Below the pieces are notes generated by a model. It was not told the DNA's origin, did not search any database, and saw only the letters and a program-made list of their open reading frames with translations. Made by a program: the position numbers and the translations under genes. A stretch of 64,000 bases of DNA, taken from NCBI GenBank assembly GCA_003963005.1, contig RXJW01000043.1, positions 62,001 through 126,000 of the forward strand, read 5' to 3'. Below, one piece after another: positions 8,181 through 16,895 of this stretch. This DNA is from Burkholderiales bacterium (GTDB lineage: Bacteria > Pseudomonadota > Gammaproteobacteria > Burkholderiales > Burkholderiaceae_C). Positions within the stretch are counted from its first letter, which is position 1, and each line of letters opens with the position of its first letter.

Positions 8181-9146
8181 TCAGCCTTGCGCCCGCAGCC
8201 AGTCGCAGACCTGCTCGGGCATGGTCAGCAGATGCCCGGGCAGCGGGCCGGCCGGGAAGCCCACGTGCCCGCCATGGCCCGGCTGCCAGAGCGTGACGTG
8301 GGTGCCGACCTCGGCGGCATGCGGCAGGCTGCTGCCGGGCACGAAGGGGTCGTTGCGCGCATTCAGCACCAGCGCGGGGATGCGGATGCGGTGCAGGTGC
8401 GGCTTGGCCGCGGCGCGGGTCCAGTAGTCCTCGGTGTTGCGAAAGCCGTGCAGCGGCGCGGTGAAGAGGTTGTCGAACTCGTAGATGGTCGTCGCGCGCT
8501 TCAGCCGTTCGCCGTCGAACAGGCCCGGGTGCTGCTGCAGCTTGCGCAGGGCCTTCGGGATCATCGTGCGCAGGAAGCGGCGGGCGTAGACGGCCTTGTT
8601 GAAGCCGCGGTCGATGGCTGCACCCGCGGCGGCCAGGTCGATCGGTGAGCAGATGGCACACACCGCCTGCGCGATACCGGCCGCGCCGTGGCCGGCTTCC
8701 TCGGCCCAGCGCAGCAGGGCGTTGCCACCCAGCGACACGCCCGCCACGAGCAGCGGCGCGCCGTGGCGCTCGCGCAGGCGCTGCAGGATCCAGCCCACCT
8801 CTTCGTAGTCGCCCGAGTGGTAGGCGCGGGGCGCGCGGTTCAGTTCGCCGGAGCAGCCGCGGAAGTGCGGCAGCGCCATCGCCCAGCCGCGCGCCCGCGC
8901 CGCGCTCGCGAAGGCCACGCTGCTGTGGCTGGTGCGGTCGCCTTCCAGCCCGTGGAAGAGCACGAACAGCGGCGCGCCGGGCGGGGTGTCGGCGAGGAAG
9001 TCGACGTCGATGAAATCGCCATCGGGCGTGTCCCAGCGCTCGCGCGTCCAGCGCGGGGGGGTGCCGTCATGTTGGCGGCTGAAGAGGGCGGGCCAGATGG
9101 TCTGGGCATGGCCGCCGGGGAGCCATCGGGGGGCGCGGTACTGCAT
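8181..9146 (-). CDS. YheT-family alpha/beta hydrolase
   Basis: This is a 321-residue predicted carboxylesterase-like hydrolase of the YheT/YheU group. The signature PGGHAQTIWP stands near the N-terminus, the HGLEGD region supplies the oxyanion hole, the nucleophile Ser lies in GVSLGGN, the acid Asp in NARNDPFVPG and the catalytic His in GHGGHVGFP. I choose ATG 9146, just before the family's usual first residues; an in-frame TTG at 9170 would overlap the upstream gene. It is second in a leftward group of three (NTF2-like, YheT, conserved hypothetical). The physiological substrate of this family is not established. Confidence 0.88.
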   Translation of the reverse strand: MQYRAPRWLPGGHAQTIWPALFSRQHDGTPPRWTRERWDTPDGDFIDVDFLADTPPGAPLFVLFHGLEGDRTSHSSVAFASAARARGWAMALPHFRGCSGELNRAPRAYHSGDYEEVGWILQRLRERHGAPLLVAGVSLGGNALLRWAEEAGHGAAGIAQAVCAICSPIDLAAAGAAIDRGFNKAVYARRFLRTMIPKALRKLQQHPGLFDGERLKRATTIYEFDNLFTAPLHGFRNTEDYWTRAAAKPHLHRIRIPALVLNARNDPFVPGSSLPHAAEVGTHVTLWQPGHGGHVGFPAGPLPGHLLTMPEQVCDWLRAQG

Positions 9147-9166
9147 GCGCGGTCTACGGCCCCCGG

Positions 9167-9622
9167 TCAATGAAGGATGCCGGCGTCGGCCACCAGTTCC
9201 TGCACGTCGCCCGCGCTGCCGGGGCTGGCATGGTGCAGCACCAGCCGCCAGCCGAGTGCGGTCTTGAGGTAGACGTTGGTCGCGATGACCCAGGCGGTGG
9301 CAGGCGTGCCGCCGTCTTCGGTAGGGACCTGCACGCGCTCCAGCACGTGGTGGATGGCGCAGTCGCCGCTGTGCAGCCGGCGCACGCGCTCGGGGTGCAC
9401 ATGGATCATGCCGCGCTGGAACACCGACTCGAAGGCCGCGCGGATGGCGAGCATGCCGACGATGCGCGGGCCGCCGGGGTGCACGCAGGCGATCTCCTCG
9501 TCATCCGCCCAGAGGGCCATCAGGTGGTCGAGGTCGGCGTGCTGCAGCGCCTCGTAGAACTGGGCCTCGATGTCGTCGGGCGACGCGAGGAGGGCGGCGG
9601 TCTTGGCGGCGGATTGCGGCAT
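9167..9622 (-). CDS. NTF2-like (SnoaL/DUF4440-type) protein
   Basis: The 151-residue protein has the cone-shaped NTF2-like fold pattern. It opens with a helix (DDIEAQFYEALQHADLDHLM), then ALWADDEEIACVHPGGPRI with acidic and His pocket residues, then beta strands including RLHSGDCAIHHVLERV and WRLVLHHASP. Members act as small enzymes or ligand-binding proteins; no catalytic role can be assigned. It is first in the leftward group leading to the YheT hydrolase, whose ATG lies 20 nt beyond its stop. The length is normal for the family. Confidence 0.8.
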   Translation of the reverse strand: MPQSAAKTAALLASPDDIEAQFYEALQHADLDHLMALWADDEEIACVHPGGPRIVGMLAIRAAFESVFQRGMIHVHPERVRRLHSGDCAIHHVLERVQVPTEDGGTPATAWVIATNVYLKTALGWRLVLHHASPGSAGDVQELVADAGILH

Positions 9623-9696
9623 GCGCGGGATTGTAGGAAGTCAGGCCGCCGCTACATTGCCGATCTGCCATGCCGCCCGCGACCTGACGCCTGCCA

Positions 9697-11664
9697 ATGA
9701 CACGCCTTGCCCGCCCCGCCCCGTGGTTGCTGTGCCTGATCCTCTCCGCTTGCGGGGGCGGCGGTGGCGGCGGAACCGCGTCGCCGTCGCCCACGCCCGT
9801 GCCCGACGCCGTGCCGCCGCTGGGGGCCCAGTGCCTCACCGGCTCGGTCGCCCGTCTGGCGCTGGCCGCGGAGGCGGTGACGGGCCGCAACCAGGAACTG
9901 GCCCTGGTCGCCTGTGCGGGCAACCGGCTGGACGCCGTCCAGTGGCGTCAGACCGACGGTCCGGCGCTGGTGCTGTCGTCCGCCCGCTCGCAGGCCCTCA
10001 GCGTGACGCCGACGGCGCCGGGTCGCCATGCCTTCAGCGTGGACTTCAAGGACGCCGCCGGCCGCAGCTTCAGCGGCTCTGCCGAATTCACCGCAGCGCC
10101 CGCGCAGCGCTCGGCGCTCGTGCTGCGCGGCGAGCCGTCGGTGTGGGGCGGCGGGCAGACCTCTGTCCGCGCCTGGGTCGACGAGCTCGCACCGGGCGAC
10201 TACGCCAGCGCACGCATCAGCTGGCGCCGGGTCGACGGTCCGGAGGTCACGCTGGACGACCCGAACGCCTGGCGCGTGATCTTCACGGCGCCCCCCGTGA
10301 CGGCGGACACCGTGCTGCGCCTGCGCGCCGAGGTCACGCTCACCAACGGCCTCGTCGCCAGCCAGGACTTCAACCTGCTCGTGCAGGCGCCCCCCACCCC
10401 CGCGGCCTCGCCGCTGTTCGGCAGCGGCAACCTGTCGTCGCGCGTCTACCCCTACCTGTCCGCCGGGCCGTATGCCGGCCTGCTGCGGGACTGCGTCTAC
10501 GCCCCGGCGCTGACCACCAGCACCCTGTGCTCCCTCGGCCAGCTGCCGCTGCTGGGCACCGAGACGCGCGGCGGCGTGCCCACCGTGGAGCAGGTGATGG
10601 CGCGGGTCTTGGTGTCCAACGACTGGATGGGCCAGCGCTTCGAGGCCTTCCTGCGCGAGCAGGACACGCAGGGCGACTTCCGCCGACTGCTCAATGCGGT
10701 CACGGCCATCGTCATCGGCGGCCGGGTGCGGCCCGCGTTCTACTGGAGCGCGACGGGCGCCATCTACCTGGATGCCGACACCCTGTGGCAGACGGCCGCC
10801 GAGCGCGACACCGTAAGTGAGGCGCCCGACCCGCGCAGCGACTACGGCAAGGACCTCGCCTACGCCACGCTGTGGCGGTATGTGCAGGGCAACCAGTCGG
10901 TTGGCGGGCGGCCGCCCGTGCTGGAGCGGGCGTCGCGCAGCAGCGCCGCGCTCGTGCCGGCGCTGGGCCGGCTGCTGTACCACGAGCTCACGCACGCCAA
11001 CGACTTCCTGCCGCCGCGCACGCACGCGGTGCTCAACCCCGCGTTGCGGGTGTACGAGGCGGTGCCGGCCGGCACGCCCTCCGAGCAACTGCGGGCGCAG
11101 TTGCCGTTCTTCTCGCAGGAGATGGTGGACCTCGGCCGGGTGCAGTTCTTCGGCGTGACCGCCACCGCGGCGCAGCGCGCCTTCCAGCCGGCCGACATCG
11201 CGCGCTTCTTCAGCACCGACCGCGTGACCGACCCGTACGGCTACTCGCTGCCAACGGGCCAGACCACGCCGCGCGAGGACACCGCCATGCTGGCCGAGGA
11301 GGCCTTGATGCAGCTGCGCCATGGCGTGCTGCGGGACGTGGCCATCAGCCCCAAGTTCGCGAGCGGCACGAGCGCTGACGCGGTGGTGACCTGGGGCCAG
11401 CGCGGCCGCGTGGGCGATGCGGCCATTAAGCCGCGCGTGGCACTGGTGCTGGCGCAGACGATGCCGTGGCTGCCCGCCGGCTTCACCGATGCGCTGGCGG
11501 TGCCGCTGCCGCTGCGCGCCGGCCTGACCTGGGGCCAGAACCTCGACCAGGGGGCGCTGGCTGCGGGCCTGGTGCGGTCGCTCTCGGCGCGGGAGCGCGC
11601 GATGGAGGCCGACCTGGAACTGCAGCGGCGCAGCGCGCAGCCGGGCGCGGTCTCACAGCGCTGA
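9697..11664 (+). CDS. Large lipoprotein with HELTH metal-site motif; putative secreted metallopeptidase
   Basis: The 655-residue precursor begins with a lipoprotein signal (CLILSAC, Cys about 19), then a Gly run and a Ser/Pro linker. The next region (about 45-230) resembles two Ig- or PKD-like beta domains (QWRQTDGPALVLSS; TAPGRHAFSVDFKDAAG; ISWRRVDGPEVTLDDPNAW). The C-terminal half contains LLYHELTHANDF, with HELTH at 429-433 matching the zincin motif HExxH; downstream acidic residues (MLAEEAL) could supply a third ligand. I do not recognise the family as a whole. It stands alone on the plus strand. Peptidase activity rests on HELTH only. Confidence 0.8.
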   Translation: MTRLARPAPWLLCLILSACGGGGGGGTASPSPTPVPDAVPPLGAQCLTGSVARLALAAEAVTGRNQELALVACAGNRLDAVQWRQTDGPALVLSSARSQALSVTPTAPGRHAFSVDFKDAAGRSFSGSAEFTAAPAQRSALVLRGEPSVWGGGQTSVRAWVDELAPGDYASARISWRRVDGPEVTLDDPNAWRVIFTAPPVTADTVLRLRAEVTLTNGLVASQDFNLLVQAPPTPAASPLFGSGNLSSRVYPYLSAGPYAGLLRDCVYAPALTTSTLCSLGQLPLLGTETRGGVPTVEQVMARVLVSNDWMGQRFEAFLREQDTQGDFRRLLNAVTAIVIGGRVRPAFYWSATGAIYLDADTLWQTAAERDTVSEAPDPRSDYGKDLAYATLWRYVQGNQSVGGRPPVLERASRSSAALVPALGRLLYHELTHANDFLPPRTHAVLNPALRVYEAVPAGTPSEQLRAQLPFFSQEMVDLGRVQFFGVTATAAQRAFQPADIARFFSTDRVTDPYGYSLPTGQTTPREDTAMLAEEALMQLRHGVLRDVAISPKFASGTSADAVVTWGQRGRVGDAAIKPRVALVLAQTMPWLPAGFTDALAVPLPLRAGLTWGQNLDQGALAAGLVRSLSARERAMEADLELQRRSAQPGAVSQR

Positions 11665-11695
11665 ACGGTCGGCCGGGGCGGGCCCGGCCGGCAGC

Positions 11696-11911
11696 TCAGT
11701 GGTGGCCGCCGACGACCTCGCCGGCCTTGAGCTTGTAGGCCGTGCCGCAGTACGGGCACTGGCCCTGGCCGCCGTGCGTCAGGTCGATGAACACGCGCGG
11801 GTGGTTGCTCCACAGCGCCATCTTGGGGTTGGGGCAGAAGACGGTGCCGTTGTCGTTGCAGTCCTTGGCCGTCACTTCGACGGTGGCGGCGGGGGAGGTG
11901 GTGGTGCTCAT
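11696..11911 (-). CDS. zf-CHCC zinc-finger protein
   Basis: The 71-residue protein has the zf-CHCC pattern: an early Cys pair region (DCNDNGTVFCPNPK), then NHPRVFIDL and QCPYCGTAYKL. Cys, His and the CPYC pair would bind one zinc. The domain is homologous to the NDUFS6 subunit of mitochondrial complex I; the bacterial stand-alone form is found widely in Proteobacteria with unknown function. ATG 11911 is preceded by an AAGAGAAC stretch. It lies downstream of ilvE on the same strand, separated by 177 bp containing a strong palindrome, so it may be transcribed on its own. Confidence 0.88.
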   Translation of the reverse strand: MSTTTSPAATVEVTAKDCNDNGTVFCPNPKMALWSNHPRVFIDLTHGGQGQCPYCGTAYKLKAGEVVGGHH

Positions 11912-11999
11912 GTTGTTCTCTTCAGTGGTCGTTCCGCTGCGCGTGAACTTGCGGGCCGAGCGCCGGGCCGTTCCCAAGCCGGCCCGCGCTGGCGATGTG

Positions 12000-12020
12000 C
12001 TTGCGGCTCGACGCCGCAAG
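12000..12020. repeat. Intergenic palindrome CTTGCGGC-TCGAC-GCCGCAAG
   Basis: A perfect 8-bp stem with 5-nt loop lies between ilvE and the zinc-finger gene. It extends to 12-13 bp with one bulge (CGATG and CATCG flanks) and is followed by further GC-rich dyads up to 12090. There is no T-run, so it looks more like a REP-type palindrome or RNA-stabilising hairpin than a classical terminator. Confidence 0.5.
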
Positions 12021-12088
12021 CATCGCCGTCCCCTCGGGGGACCGACCCGACTCGCTCGCGTTCAGCGATGCGAGGCGGGGCGAGGGGC

Positions 12089-13021
12089 TCAAACGGATGT
12101 CAGCCATTCGGCGTACTTCGGATTGCGGCCGTTGACGATGTCGAAGAAGGCCGACTGGATCTTCTCGGTGATCGGGCCGCGCGAGCCGCTGCCGATCTCG
12201 ATGCGGTCCAACTCGCGGATGGGCGTCACTTCGGCGGCGGTGCCGGTGAAGAAGGCCTCGTCGCAGATGTAGACCTCGTCGCGGGTGATGCGCTTCTCGA
12301 CCAGCTTCAGGCCCAGGTCCTGGCAGATCGCGAAGATGGTGTTGCGGGTGATGCCGTTCAGCGCCCCTGCCGAGAGGTCGGGCGTGTAGACGACGCCGTT
12401 CTTGATGACGAACAGGTTCTCGCCCGCGCCTTCGCTGACGAAGCCGGAGGCGTCCAGCAGCAGGGCTTCGTCGTAACCCTCGTCCGTGGCTTCCATGTTG
12501 GCCAGGATGGAGTTGGTGTAGTTGGACACCGCCTTGGCCTGCGTCATCGTGATGTTGACGTGGTGGCGGGTGTAGGAGCTGGTCTTGACGCGGATGCCGC
12601 GCTTCAGGCCTTCTTCGCCCAGGTAGGCGCCCCAGCTCCAGGCTGCCACCATCAGGTGCACCTGGTTGCCCTTGGGGCTGACGCCGAGCTTTTCGGAGCC
12701 GATCCAGATCAGCGGGCGGATGTAGGCGCTCTTGAGGTTGTTGGCCTTGACGACCGCGCGCTGCGCCTCGTTCACCTCCTCGATCGAGAAGGGGATCTTC
12801 ATGCGCAGGATCTTGCCGCTGTTGAACAGGCGCTGGGTGTGCTCCTGCAGGCGGAAGATGGCCGTGCCGTTGACGGTGTCGTAGGCGCGCACGCCTTCGA
12901 ACGCGCCGCAGCCGTAGTGCAGGGTGTGGGTCAGCACGTGGATCTTGGCGTCGCGCCAGTCGACGAGCTCGCCGTCCATCCAGATCTTGCCGTCGCGGTC
13001 GTGCAGGGGGGCGGGGACCAT
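12089..13021 (-). CDS. ilvE: Branched-chain amino acid aminotransferase
   Basis: This cytosolic PLP enzyme of fold type IV performs the last step of Leu, Ile and Val synthesis, using glutamate as amino donor. It has 310 residues, the normal length. Visible family features are HTLHYGCGAFEGVRAY near the start, the PLP lysine at about Lys163 (TQAKAVSNY), the substrate-loop segment DASGFVSEGAGENLF, and CDEAFFTGTAAEVTPI near the C-terminus. It starts at ATG 13021 with a short upstream gap to a membrane-protein gene. No leader peptide or attenuator is visible in the 36 bp before it. Confidence 0.97.
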   Translation of the reverse strand: MVPAPLHDRDGKIWMDGELVDWRDAKIHVLTHTLHYGCGAFEGVRAYDTVNGTAIFRLQEHTQRLFNSGKILRMKIPFSIEEVNEAQRAVVKANNLKSAYIRPLIWIGSEKLGVSPKGNQVHLMVAAWSWGAYLGEEGLKRGIRVKTSSYTRHHVNITMTQAKAVSNYTNSILANMEATDEGYDEALLLDASGFVSEGAGENLFVIKNGVVYTPDLSAGALNGITRNTIFAICQDLGLKLVEKRITRDEVYICDEAFFTGTAAEVTPIRELDRIEIGSGSRGPITEKIQSAFFDIVNGRNPKYAEWLTSV

Positions 13022-13057
13022 CGTTGCTCCAGGTGCGGGTGAAGAAAACCCGCGATT

Positions 13058-13444
13058 TTACGGAGACGCGGTGACGGCGTCCGCGCGCACCAGACGCCAC
13101 TCGGCGAGCGTGCCTTTGCGCAGCACCACCTCGACCGCATCGCCGCCGGCGTCACGCCACAGGTAGGTGTCGGCCGCCTGCTTCAGGCCGAGGCTGCCGG
13201 TCAGGCGGATCAGGTCGACGAGTTTCATGCCCGCATGCAGTTGCGCCGCGAGCATGACGGCATTGGCCACCGAGCCCATCGGCGCCGCGCCGGCCAGCTT
13301 CATGACCCGCATCAGCCGCGACATCTGCAGCAGCAACCAGAACACGATGCCCGTCATCGCGAAGATGACGCCCTGCCAGCCGAGCAGGGCACCGCCCAGC
13401 AGCAGGGCCAGCAGCGCCAGGCCGACGCCGATCCAGGGGTTCAT
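13058..13444 (-). CDS. Small membrane protein of unknown function
   Basis: The 128-residue protein has two adjacent hydrophobic helices near the N-terminus (WIGVGLALLALLLGGALL; GVIFAMTGIVFWLLLQM) followed by a soluble domain (LKQAADTYLWRDAGGDAVEV; LRKGTLAEWRLVRADAV). I do not recognise the family, although the sequence looks like a genuine protein and its codon pattern matches neighbouring genes. The gene is on the ilvE strand, 36 bp upstream, and could be transcribed with it. No catalytic motif is visible. Confidence 0.65.
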   Translation of the reverse strand: MNPWIGVGLALLALLLGGALLGWQGVIFAMTGIVFWLLLQMSRLMRVMKLAGAAPMGSVANAVMLAAQLHAGMKLVDLIRLTGSLGLKQAADTYLWRDAGGDAVEVVLRKGTLAEWRLVRADAVTASP

Positions 13445-13540
13445 GGCCGCCAGCGCCGGGAGCGCACGGGACCGGGCGTGTCCGGGCCCAGCGCAGGGCC
13501 GCTCCTAAGCCCGCCCGGGAAGGGACGAGAGGCTGTCACG

Positions 13541-13972
13541 TCAGCCGGGCACTTTCAGCAGCACGCAGCGCACCCAGTGCCCGTTGTCCAGCTCCATCTG
13601 GTGGCCCTTCAGGAACTGCTCCGCCGTGGAATTGCGTGCCGTGAACGACATGCCGTGCAAGATGCCCATGCGCGGCACCGGCCGCGACCACTTGCGCTCC
13701 ACCACGCCGTTGAACCAGGACACCTGCTCGTCCTCGTCATCCACGTCGGCACGGCCGAGCAGCAGCACCACCTCGTACTTGGCCTCGGTCAGCGGCTCGG
13801 CGGCGCTGGTCATCACCTGCAGGCCACCGTCGCTCATGTTCAGCACGAGGCCGGCCGGGCCCTGGCTGAACTGGACCGGCTTGAACACCCAACCGGGCAG
13901 GGACTCGGCGTCGTGCTGGGCCGCGAGGAAGTCGATGCGGGCGTGCTTCCTGAGGTCGGCGGGGTTGGTCAT
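13541..13972 (-). CDS. PilZ-domain protein, predicted c-di-GMP binder
   Basis: The 143-residue cytosolic protein carries both halves of the PilZ ligand motif: RKHAR (RxxxR) near residue 8 and NMSDGG ((D/N)xSxxG) near residue 46. The remainder fits a small beta barrel. PilZ domains bind cyclic-di-GMP and relay it to motility, adhesion or polysaccharide functions through partners. The gene is apparently monocistronic, with 96 bp downstream and 89 bp upstream free of other genes, so the partner is not indicated by context. The motif identification is good; the output is unknown. Confidence 0.75.
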   Translation of the reverse strand: MTNPADLRKHARIDFLAAQHDAESLPGWVFKPVQFSQGPAGLVLNMSDGGLQVMTSAAEPLTEAKYEVVLLLGRADVDDEDEQVSWFNGVVERKWSRPVPRMGILHGMSFTARNSTAEQFLKGHQMELDNGHWVRCVLLKVPG

Positions 13973-14061
13973 GCGTGCTCCTCCTGTGTAGTCCCGATCC
14001 TAAGCAGACTTTGCCTCGGCGTGCATGCTGGAAACCTGTTGTCTCACTTCCGCGGGGGACA

Positions 14062-14910
14062 TCAGCGCATCAGTGCGCGCTGGCGGTAGTACTCCGTGAC
14101 GGCGCCGTCCAGCCCCTGCAGTTCGGGCTCGGTCAGAGGCACGATGTTCTCGTGACGGGCTGCCTCCACCATGCGGCGGCCTTCCGGCTTGGCCGGAAAG
14201 CTCAGCAGCGCCTCGCGGAGTGCCGGCCCTTGGGCCTTGAGGCGGGGATGGGCCATGTAGGCCAGCGGTGTCAGCGCGATTGGTGCCGCGCTGAGCACCC
14301 GGGTGGCGGCCTGCAATTCCGGCCTCAGCTGCTTGATCGTGATGATCGAGCCGATGGCCGCATCCGCTTCACCCAGGCTCATGCGGGTGATGGCATTGCC
14401 CTGCGAGCCGCTGGGCACGAGCGTCACGTCCACGCCCGGCTTCAGCCCCGCATCACGCAGGTGGCGCAGGGCCATCAACACATGCAGGGCGAGCGGGTCG
14501 CTGACGGCCACACGCCGTCGCCGCAGGTCCGCGAGGGATTGCGTCGGCGCGTCGCGTGGCACCAGGATCACCGATGCCAGGGGTGCTGCTGCTCGTGCCA
14601 GCGGGAGGAAGGCCTCCTCGCGCTGAAGGATCCGCGCGAAGTGCGCCGACACGCCGACCAGATCGAAGTCGCCCCGGCGCGCGGTGTCGATGAACCGCTC
14701 GAAGTCCGGTGTCGTGTAGACCTGGGCCGGGCGGCCCAACACCGCCGCCGCACGATCGGCCACCGGCTGGTAGAGCGCCACGAGCTGGCGCACCTGCAGG
14801 TAGGGCACCACACCGAAGCGCACCTCCGCGCCGGCAAGCTGTGCGCGCGTGCCGGTCGGCAGCAGCAACGCGGCGATGGACTGCAGCGCGAGGCGTCGGC
14901 CGTGGTTCAT
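14062..14910 (-). CDS. PhnD-like periplasmic solute-binding protein
   Basis: The 282-residue exported protein has an N-terminal signal (LALQSIAALLLPTGTRAQ) followed by a PhnD/phosphonate-type binding fold: EVRFGVVPYLQVRQLVALYQ, YTTPDFERFIDTARRGDFDL, SLADLRRRRVAVSDP and GEADAAIGSI. Its ATG overlaps the stop of the upstream hybrid kinase (ATGA), so the two are translationally coupled. No ABC permease or ATPase follows. The protein therefore more likely presents a ligand (phosphonate, phosphite or another anion) to the kinase's periplasmic domain than serves transport. The ligand is not predictable. Confidence 0.82.
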   Translation of the reverse strand: MNHGRRLALQSIAALLLPTGTRAQLAGAEVRFGVVPYLQVRQLVALYQPVADRAAAVLGRPAQVYTTPDFERFIDTARRGDFDLVGVSAHFARILQREEAFLPLARAAAPLASVILVPRDAPTQSLADLRRRRVAVSDPLALHVLMALRHLRDAGLKPGVDVTLVPSGSQGNAITRMSLGEADAAIGSIITIKQLRPELQAATRVLSAAPIALTPLAYMAHPRLKAQGPALREALLSFPAKPEGRRMVEAARHENIVPLTEPELQGLDGAVTEYYRQRALMR

Positions 14911-16841
14911 GCGGGCTCCGACAGGCTGAGTTGGTGGTCCAGCAGTTCCAGCAGCGCATTGACGTCCAGCGGCTTGGCACAGAACGCGTGGAAGCCGGCT
15001 GCGATGCAGCGCTCTCGCTCGCCGGGCAGCGCGCTGGCAGTCGCGGCCACTCGGCGCATGCGCGATGCCGTCGGATGGGCGACCAGACGCCCGCACAGGG
15101 TCAGTCCGTCCATGCCGGGGAGCGACAGGTCCACGATGATCAGGTCGTACGGCTGAGCCTCGAGATGGTTCAGGGCGGTCTCGGCGTCGGCGGCGACGTC
15201 GAGCTGCCAGCCTGGCCGCTCTTCGACGATGGCCTGCATCAGCAGCACGTTGGACGGGTTGTCCTCCACGTAAAGCAGTCGTGCGGGGCGCCTGGACACG
15301 GCAGCCGGCACCGTCGGCGGTGGCGCGATCGCCCGCGCCGTGGGCCGCGCCGGCGGCAGCGCCACCCGGAAGCAGGCCCCCTCGCCGGGGGACGAGATCA
15401 CGTCCAGCGTGCCCTGCATCATCTGCACGAGGTGCCGCGTGATGACGAGGCCGATGCCCGTGCCGCCCACCGGGCCCGCCTCGGCGCCGAGCCGGTTGAA
15501 CGGCTCGAACAGATGCTGCTGCTGGTCCGGGCTCAGGCCCGGCCCGCTGTCCTGGACTTCGATGGCCAGGCCGGGTTGGGCATCCGGGCGCGGCAGCAGG
15601 CGCACCGTCACCCAGCCACCGCTGCGGTTGTACTTGATGGCGTTGGACAGCAGGTTGCCCAGCACCTGGCGCAGTCGCGTGCGGTCCGCCTGAACCCACA
15701 AGGCCCCGTCGGGCAGGCCGGGCGCGCGCGTCAGCTGAAGGCTCACCTGCTGCGCCTGTGCGGCCAGTTCCTGCATGCGCAGCGCTTCCTCGCACAGAGG
15801 CAGCACTTCCAGCGGCTCACTGGAGACGGCGACCGTGCCGGATTCGATGCGTGACAGGTCCAGCACGTCGTTGATCAATGCCAGCAGGTGCCAGCCGGCC
15901 GTCTCCACCTGGCCCAGCATGACGCGCGTGCGCTCGTCGGCCGGTCCGCGAGCCTGGAGCACCTGCACGAAGCCGATGATGGCGTTGAGCGGCGTGCGCA
16001 GCTCATGGCTCATGCGCGACAGGAACGCGGACTTCGCCCGGTTGGCTGTCTCGGCCTGCTGGCGCGCACTGTCCAGTGCGGCCGTGCGTTCGCGCACACG
16101 TTCGTCCAGCGCCTGGTTGTGCCCGCGCAGCGCGGCTTCGCTGTCCTGCAGCTTCTGAAACTGCCGTGCCAGCTCGCCGGAGAGTTCTTGAAAGGCGTGG
16201 CTCAACTGAGCGACTTCGTCGTGACCGGTCATTCCGACATTCACCGCGGCCGGGGGTGACCAGCCGCGCACGCCGGCCACCAGCAGCTTGAGACGGCCGG
16301 TCAATGCGTTGACGATGAACCCCTGCAACACCACCGCGAGTGCCACGCCGGCCGCGCCGATCAGGAGCAGGGTCTGGCTGAGTGCTGCACGCCCTTGGTC
16401 GTGGGCCTCCAGGCTCAGCCCGAAGCGCAACTGGCCGTAGGCGCGTTCCCCCGCGGCGCGGAGCTGGATCGGCGACTCGAAATGCATGGCGCCGTCGCGC
16501 ACCTCGCCGGATGCAGCGCTGGAGGCCGGCAGCGCGGGCAGCGTGCCGGCCGACGCCACCGCGCGCCCCTCCCGGTCCAGCACCTGCACATAGCGCAGGC
16601 CGGCCTCGGGATCACGGATTGACTCGCGCAACACGTCAGCAAGTTCCGCGTAGTCACGCTCCACCATCGGTTGCAACACGGCCTGCGTCAGGACCAGTCG
16701 GGTCATCGTGCCCTGGCGCAGCACGTCATCGCTGAGGGCCTGGCCCGACATGCGGTACGCGGCCGTCAGCGTCAGCGCCAGCACCAGCAACTGGACGCCC
16801 AGAGTGGAGCCGATCAGCTTGGTCCTCAGCGTCAGGCGCAT
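14907..16841 (-). CDS. Hybrid sensor histidine kinase with C-terminal receiver
   Basis: The 644-residue inner-membrane kinase has an N-terminal helix, a periplasmic segment of about 110 residues, a second helix near residue 160, a HAMP-like linker and a coiled coil. The HisKA box SHELRTP has His279. An HATPase domain follows with N box NLLSNAIKYN and G boxes DSGPGL and GGTGIGL. The receiver opens LLYVEDNPSNVLL and has its phospho-acceptor at Asp571 (IIVDLSLPGMDG). No separate response regulator or DNA-binding output is adjacent. The coupled PhnD-like gene suggests sensing through a binding protein, as in TorT/TorS. The target regulator must be encoded elsewhere. Confidence 0.92.
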   Translation of the reverse strand: MRLTLRTKLIGSTLGVQLLVLALTLTAAYRMSGQALSDDVLRQGTMTRLVLTQAVLQPMVERDYAELADVLRESIRDPEAGLRYVQVLDREGRAVASAGTLPALPASSAASGEVRDGAMHFESPIQLRAAGERAYGQLRFGLSLEAHDQGRAALSQTLLLIGAAGVALAVVLQGFIVNALTGRLKLLVAGVRGWSPPAAVNVGMTGHDEVAQLSHAFQELSGELARQFQKLQDSEAALRGHNQALDERVRERTAALDSARQQAETANRAKSAFLSRMSHELRTPLNAIIGFVQVLQARGPADERTRVMLGQVETAGWHLLALINDVLDLSRIESGTVAVSSEPLEVLPLCEEALRMQELAAQAQQVSLQLTRAPGLPDGALWVQADRTRLRQVLGNLLSNAIKYNRSGGWVTVRLLPRPDAQPGLAIEVQDSGPGLSPDQQQHLFEPFNRLGAEAGPVGGTGIGLVITRHLVQMMQGTLDVISSPGEGACFRVALPPARPTARAIAPPPTVPAAVSRRPARLLYVEDNPSNVLLMQAIVEERPGWQLDVAADAETALNHLEAQPYDLIIVDLSLPGMDGLTLCGRLVAHPTASRMRRVAATASALPGERERCIAAGFHAFCAKPLDVNALLELLDHQLSLSEPA

Positions 16842-16895
16842 CCTCTCGGCCCTGTCGATTCACCGGCGCGATTCTAGGAGTCGCTCCGGGTCCTG

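Noticed and set aside
9652-11322. A 556-codon leftward frame opposite the HELTH lipoprotein
   Set aside because: It has no signal or domain and biased shadow composition; the plus frame has a proper lipobox and motif.
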